DNA of 58,284 bases from Candidatus Zhuqueibacterota bacterium (GTDB lineage Bacteria; Zhuqueibacterota; Zhuqueibacteria; Residuimicrobiales; Oceaniaggregativiventaceae), in assembly GCA_014728085.1 (NCBI GenBank), contig WJMF01000109.1, forward strand, positions 1 through 58,284. Direction: 5' to 3'. The position numbers and the translations under genes were made by a program. This document shows positions 53,921 to 58,284 of the stretch, piece after piece; position 1 is the first letter of the stretch, and every line of letters begins with the position of its first letter. A model generated the notes under the pieces. It was given only the letters and a program-made list of their open reading frames with translations. It did not search any database and was not told where the DNA came from.

Positions 53921-55240
53921 CTATCCTATCCTAATCATTCTTTGGGAACTTTTTTTATTGCTTTTCGGCTTGTTTTCCTGTATTGAGGGAGCCTCTTTTC
54001 CCAAGTCCCGTATGGGTTTTGACGGGTCATATAGCGAGACCTTTTGACCCTGCTCAAGTCCGGCTCTGACCACAATAAAATTATTGTTTTGTACGCCAAG
54101 TTCGATGGGCAAGGCCTTGAATCCTCTACTCTTCGGATAAACCACTGTGGTATCCATCTTTTGAAACACGCATTCGAGCGGGATGTACAGTTGGTCGGGA
54201 ATCCGGTCAGTGATGATATCACATTGAGCCGTCATTCCCGGGCGCAATCTGGAATCTGAGCTCTGCAAAAGAATTTCGATATCAAACTCTTTAATCTCGG
54301 AACCCCGTTCACGCGTTGCCAGTTTGGCAACCCTGGCCACCTGACCATAAAACGTTTCATCCGCCAACGCATCGACTTTGACAATCACCTGTTGTCCCTC
54401 AGCGACCTGGCTGATGTTGATTTCGTTAATTTTGGCTTTAACCATCATCTGGGAAAGATCAGGTATTTCGACCAGGGTCATACCACGCCAGGGCGTGTCT
54501 CCGACTTTGACTTTGGCCATACCATTTGGACCCCAGATTTCCTTGTGTACAACCAATCCACCGATAGGCGCCCGCAGAGTCAGACTTTCAAGCCTGTGCA
54601 GGTCTTCATTCAATCGCAATTGCCTCTGCTTTACCTGAAGCCCTGCTTTTGCGATATCTGCCTCGTTGATAATTTTCTGGGATTGAATCTTCTTCTCCGC
54701 CTGTTCCAGCATCAATTCTGCTTTTTTTAAATTCAATTCCTGTTCCCGCCTTTTAGCCGCCGCTTCATATTTCATTTGTTCGTATCGCAGTTGTGCTTGT
54801 TCGTAAGAATACTTTTGCGTTTCAAACGTGGTTCTGAGCTGGGCCATGGTTGACTTGATATTGGCCTTCAGACTTGCCAGTTCGGCTTTGGCCTTTTCCA
54901 ATTCATTGCGACTTTCCTCAACTTCCTGAGAAGCCTCACTGGTATCAAATTGTACGAGAAACCCCCCTTCTTCAACCCTGGAACCATCCTCGGCAAGCGC
55001 AACAATGCGTAAATTACCTCGGACATGCCGGGGAACATTAACGGAAACGGATTTTACCGCCTGCAGCTCTCCCCGCTCTTCCAGATTAATGACAAACTCT
55101 CCATATTGCACCTCAGCAATGGGGATATTCGGTGCCGCGGCGCTCTGGGCAATCAAAACAATCACAACCAGCACTATGAAAATCGCTGCAACCATTACAG
55201 GCCATCGCCACTTGCCTAAACGATTAAACCATTGAACCAT
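53921..55240 (-). CDS. HlyD/MacA-type membrane-fusion adaptor
   Basis: I prefer the ATG at 55240, behind AAGGAGA. The 439-residue product has one membrane helix (WPVMVAAIFIVLVVIVLIAQ), a split lipoyl domain (EVQYGEFVINLEERGELQAV and LRAPIGGLVVHKEIWGPNG), a long alpha-helical hairpin at about 95-195 rich in Glu, Lys and Gln, and a beta-barrel with VVKVDALADETFYGQVARVA. Such adaptors join an inner-membrane permease to TolC. It is one of two adjacent adaptors in this operon, only distantly alike. Confidence 0.92.
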   Translation of the reverse strand: MVQWFNRLGKWRWPVMVAAIFIVLVVIVLIAQSAAAPNIPIAEVQYGEFVINLEERGELQAVKSVSVNVPRHVRGNLRIVALAEDGSRVEEGGFLVQFDTSEASQEVEESRNELEKAKAELASLKANIKSTMAQLRTTFETQKYSYEQAQLRYEQMKYEAAAKRREQELNLKKAELMLEQAEKKIQSQKIINEADIAKAGLQVKQRQLRLNEDLHRLESLTLRAPIGGLVVHKEIWGPNGMAKVKVGDTPWRGMTLVEIPDLSQMMVKAKINEINISQVAEGQQVIVKVDALADETFYGQVARVAKLATRERGSEIKEFDIEILLQSSDSRLRPGMTAQCDIITDRIPDQLYIPLECVFQKMDTTVVYPKSRGFKALPIELGVQNNNFIVVRAGLEQGQKVSLYDPSKPIRDLGKEAPSIQENKPKSNKKSSQRMIRIG

Positions 55241-55297
55241 TAAAATCTCCTTCATATACCGATAACCGGCATGTTTATTCTTACGCTAAAATCATCC

Positions 55298-56842
55298 CTA
55301 AAATGATCTGGACTTTGTTTTTGATGAATCGATGCTGATTTGCATACCTTCGGATTGTTTTGATCTGGTTGCTCTTTTTCGTCTGACACTATCATCATTA
55401 GCGGGAATTGACATCTTTCCAAACCTGCCTCTAAAGCGTTCTACCTGAACATCTTCGGATACGGAATCTCTTTCCGAATCGACGGGTTTTAGTCGACCCT
55501 GTTCATAGTCAAACGCAAGGCCCAGTTGTTGCATCGAATCAAAAGCTGCAGAGAAATAGGGCGGGGCTTTTAAGGCCGCGCCGGCAAAATCTGCATAGCC
55601 AAAACGTCTCATGGTGTGAGCCGGCGAACTGGTGATCAATTCATCTCCAGGGTGAATATCTTCGGAACGGATTTGCACAAACTGGTCATTTCGCTTTGCC
55701 GTTTTAACCTCAACCGGAGAGTCCAAATCATCCTTGCGAAATACAACCGCCTTACCATTTGATTCGAAAATCGCAGTGACAGGAATATATATAATATCTT
55801 TCAGCGTTTGTAAATGAATTTTTGCTCGTGCGGTCATGCCCGGTTTTAACAGAGGATCGGATTGATCGATTCGAACAATCACATGAAAAAACTTTACGGT
55901 TTCCTCATGCTCGGTCTGGGCCAGTTTTGCAATCTCTACAATCTCTCCGGAAAAGGTGTGTTCCGGATAAGCATCAAGTCTGATGGTTGCTTTTTGCCCA
56001 ACCGCCATTCTCAGGGCATCCATTTCATTGACGATCAATTTAACCTGCATGGTATTCAAGTCCGGAATCTGAATGACCGTTTCTCCCGGTCTCGCTTTAT
56101 CACCAATCGCGGCTTTATGGCGGCTGTTCCATCCGCCGATTGCATTATAAACCACCATACCGTCTCGTGGTGAATAAAGGGTTAAACTCCCGATCTTGTC
56201 CCGAAGCTCTCTCAAGTCAGCCCGGGCTTTGAGGATACGGAGTTCTGTATTATTCAGTTGGGCGTCATGGATAATACGCCTGGATTCTATATTGGTTTTT
56301 GCTTCTTCCACTTGAATAAGAGCTTTTCGCCGATCCAGTTCCGCATCCTGGCGTTGAACATCTGCCTCATATTTCAGCAATTCCACCTGCAACTCTGCGA
56401 TTTCACGCGAATATTCGGCCATATCGCGTTCGATTTCGAGCTGTTTCATTTCCGAAGCCTGCTGAGCCAGCAATTTTTCCTTGTCAGCCAGAGCAGACGC
56501 CAGTCGGTCCTTTGCCAGGTCCAGCTGATCTTCAAGGGTAGAGGTGTCAAAGCGCAGTAAAAAGTCGCCTTTTTTTACAGACTTGGCCTCTTCCGCCATA
56601 TCGATGATCTGTAATTCCATTCGCCATTCCATCGGCGCCTTGATATCGCTGTAATAGACGGCCTCGATTTCTCCGCTTTCGACCAGGGATACAGGAAGGT
56701 CCCCTTGTTTCACCGTTGTAAAGGTCACCACGGCAGGCTCCAATTCAGACTCTCCGGTCGAAAAAAAGACAAAAAACAGCATAATAAACAAAACAATAGT
56801 ACCGATTTGAACCTTGCGATCCTTTGCCAGACGTTTGAACAT
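55298..56842 (-). CDS. HlyD-family adaptor with extended C-terminus
   Basis: I prefer the ATG at 56842, behind GGAGAAAGA. The 514-residue product has a membrane helix (IGTIVLFIMLFFVFFSTG), a lipoyl half (VKQGDLPVSLVESGEIEAVYYS), a helical hairpin (about 85-190), the second lipoyl half (LYSPRDGMVVYNAIGGWNSRHK), a barrel domain (ATIRLDAYPEHTFSGEIVEIA), and a membrane-proximal domain. The last about 110 residues are extra and end in a basic Ser/Lys/Arg-rich tail (RRKRATRSKQSEG). It is separated from the second adaptor gene by 57 bp. Confidence 0.9.
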   Translation of the reverse strand: MFKRLAKDRKVQIGTIVLFIMLFFVFFSTGESELEPAVVTFTTVKQGDLPVSLVESGEIEAVYYSDIKAPMEWRMELQIIDMAEEAKSVKKGDFLLRFDTSTLEDQLDLAKDRLASALADKEKLLAQQASEMKQLEIERDMAEYSREIAELQVELLKYEADVQRQDAELDRRKALIQVEEAKTNIESRRIIHDAQLNNTELRILKARADLRELRDKIGSLTLYSPRDGMVVYNAIGGWNSRHKAAIGDKARPGETVIQIPDLNTMQVKLIVNEMDALRMAVGQKATIRLDAYPEHTFSGEIVEIAKLAQTEHEETVKFFHVIVRIDQSDPLLKPGMTARAKIHLQTLKDIIYIPVTAIFESNGKAVVFRKDDLDSPVEVKTAKRNDQFVQIRSEDIHPGDELITSSPAHTMRRFGYADFAGAALKAPPYFSAAFDSMQQLGLAFDYEQGRLKPVDSERDSVSEDVQVERFRGRFGKMSIPANDDSVRRKRATRSKQSEGMQISIDSSKTKSRSF

Positions 56843-56932
56843 TAAAATCTTTCTCCATATAAACAACAATTATAAGACGATAAAAAGGCAAAAAGGTTCT
56901 GGATTTTTTAAGAAAAAAGCTGAATCCCGGAT

Positions 56933-58156
56933 TTATTCATAGATCAGATACTTTTCTCTGGTCTGTTTAAAATTTTGCAACTCTTCATGCCACGATTGAA
57001 TAATTTCATCCGGCGGGATCTGTGCTTTCAGCATGGAGCGCAATGCGTCCGATCCCGCTGCTTTATCAAACGATGAAATGCGATGAGTCGCAAATATATC
57101 GTTCTCGGGAAACAGTTTAATCATTGCAGACAAGAGATGGACCTGGGTCCGGATCGGCTCAAAATGCGTTTGGTCCAAAATATGTACATGTACACCCTGA
57201 ATCGGTTGGTTGGCAAAATGATAGTAAAAGGGCTTGAAATAAATCGGTCTAAACGTAACGGCGGGTAATTCACGGCCGTTCATTTCCTCTGCCAGAGCCG
57301 TAGCATCCATCCACGGCGCAGCGACCAGTTCGAAGGGAATCGTATAGCCGACACCAATATTAACGGTGTTGAGCTCGCCGACGATACCGGTGGTGGGGTA
57401 ATAGAATGCGGTAATGGCGTGCGGGATATGAGGTGAAGTCGGCAACCATGTCAGGCCGGTATCTTTGAACACCATATTCCGTTTCCATCCTTTCATTTCA
57501 ACAACAGTAAGGTCAGCATCGATTTCATATTCCTGATTAAAAAAACCGGCCAACTCTCCAACCGTCATACCATGAACATAGGCGATGGGATAATAACCAA
57601 TATTGGAACGGTAATCCATATCGAGCATAGGACCCTCCAGCAGCACACCTCCCAAAGGATTAGGACGATCAAGAACCACAAAGGCAATATTGTGTTCTTT
57701 GGCTGCCTGCATGGCATATGCCATGGTGGAAATATAGGTATAGGAGCGGCAACCTATGTCTTGTATATCAAAAACAAGGATATCGATGTTTTCCAGCATT
57801 TCCCGAGTGGGTTTCATGGTTTTACCATAAAGGCTAAACATGGTGATTCCGGTTTTTTCATCAACCATATGGGAAATTTTTTCGCCCCCGGCGAAATCGC
57901 CACGAACACCATGTTCAGGGCCAAACAAAGCAACCAAATTCACTTCGGGATGCTGATAGAGGGCATCAACCGTAGAGCTTAACGTCCGGGTCACCCCCGT
58001 CGGATTGGTGATCAAACCGACCCGCTTGCCGGCAAGCACTTTCATGTTTTGTTCAATAAGGACATCTATACCGGTCAATACTTTGAAATCATTCAAGTCG
58101 CAACCTGCCAGGGAAAAAACAGTCGCCAAAAGTAAAAACCAAACTATCTTTTGCAT
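56933..58156 (-). CDS. NamZ-like exo-beta-N-acetylmuramidase (DUF1343) lipoprotein
   Basis: CAGGAGA precedes the ATG. The 407-residue product has a lipoprotein signal (VFSLAGC) and is a full-length DUF1343/NamZ protein: GKRVGLITNPTGVTRTLSST, LFGPEHGVRGDFAGGEKI, DILVFDIQDIGCRSYTYIST, FVVLDRPNPLGG, and TGIVGELNTVNIGVGYTIPFE. NamZ of Bacillus subtilis removes terminal N-acetylmuramic acid from peptidoglycan fragments, so this is probably a cell-wall recycling enzyme in the envelope. It precedes the adaptor genes by 90 bp and may be co-transcribed. Family call is secure; activity follows the family. Confidence 0.92.
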   Translation of the reverse strand: MQKIVWFLLLATVFSLAGCDLNDFKVLTGIDVLIEQNMKVLAGKRVGLITNPTGVTRTLSSTVDALYQHPEVNLVALFGPEHGVRGDFAGGEKISHMVDEKTGITMFSLYGKTMKPTREMLENIDILVFDIQDIGCRSYTYISTMAYAMQAAKEHNIAFVVLDRPNPLGGVLLEGPMLDMDYRSNIGYYPIAYVHGMTVGELAGFFNQEYEIDADLTVVEMKGWKRNMVFKDTGLTWLPTSPHIPHAITAFYYPTTGIVGELNTVNIGVGYTIPFELVAAPWMDATALAEEMNGRELPAVTFRPIYFKPFYYHFANQPIQGVHVHILDQTHFEPIRTQVHLLSAMIKLFPENDIFATHRISSFDKAAGSDALRSMLKAQIPPDEIIQSWHEELQNFKQTREKYLIYE

Positions 58157-58284
58157 TTTCTAGTCTCCTGTATATATTCAATCCCTTTAGTAAATAATCA
58201 ACCCTGTTCTGCTACATTTGATCCTTTTCGATTCAGCCCACCCCTGCACGATACCGAAGGACACCCCGAATGACCTGATGGGTG

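Noticed and set aside
1-58284. CRISPR arrays, tRNA and rRNA genes, integrases, prophage
   Set aside because: I looked for regular repeat-spacer arrays, tRNA-like cloverleaf ends and rRNA signatures and saw none. A dedicated scan (tRNAscan, covariance models) would be decisive.

Overview
The window looks like a chromosomal contig from an uncultured Gram-negative bacterium of the Fibrobacterota-Chlorobiota-Bacteroidota (FCB) side of the tree, in the style of Calditrichota, KSB1 or Ignavibacteriota. The main clue is a 2682-residue secreted protein ending in a YQNFPNPFNP-type C-terminal domain, the type IX secretion sorting signal of these phyla. Supporting clues are a membrane-bound pyrophosphatase, a DUF3467 protein, many lipoproteins, an MCE/Mla lipid transporter and TolC-type efflux. 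Assignment below this level is inference. I saw no rRNA, tRNA, CRISPR array or intact transposase.

Layout. 1-6.5 kb (+): a polysaccharide-degradation-like group (C-terminal fragment, heparinase II/III-like protein, glycosidase-like protein, M14 carboxypeptidase). 6.6-11.6 kb (-): a RidA-domain lipoprotein with a Cys/His heptad-repeat tail, an M28 peptidase, a secreted Asp-box (BNR) protein and a small membrane protein. 11.6-13.1 kb: AT-rich, gene-poor DNA with a possible MITE and a degraded radical SAM gene. 13.1-17.0 kb (-): an MCE/Mla lipid-transport operon whose upstream genes encode a STAS protein and a RsbW/SpoIIAB-like kinase. 17.1-19.8 kb (-): DNA polymerase I. 20.2-32.0 kb (+): DUF3467, an outer-membrane barrel protein, the giant SGNH/Ig-like surface protein, a GT-C membrane protein and an EamA exporter. 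32.0-41.2 kb (-): membrane pyrophosphatase, a second EamA exporter, a DHOD-like flavoenzyme, a SpoU methyltransferase, the C-terminal remnant of a KamA-family radical SAM enzyme, a URO-D-family protein and a TPR lipoprotein. 41.3-46.1 kb (-): an HtrA-like protease and a PrsW-family membrane protease directly downstream of an ECF sigma / zinc-finger anti-sigma / coiled-coil operon. 46.2-51.2 kb: an Lrp regulator facing cydAB, a saccharopine-dehydrogenase-like enzyme and trmB. 51.1-58.2 kb (-): TolC, a MacB-type permease, two HlyD-family adaptors and a NamZ/DUF1343 lipoprotein.

Most genes form tight co-directional operons with 4-14 bp overlaps and clear AGGAGG-like ribosome-binding sites, which fixed many starts. 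The observations I consider most worth following are the Mla operon carrying a partner-switch pair, the sigma/anti-sigma/PrsW/HtrA neighbourhood, the Cys/His-tailed RidA lipoprotein, and the giant protein in which a carbohydrate-binding-like domain is nested inside an Ig-like repeat. None is proven to be a new system from sequence alone.
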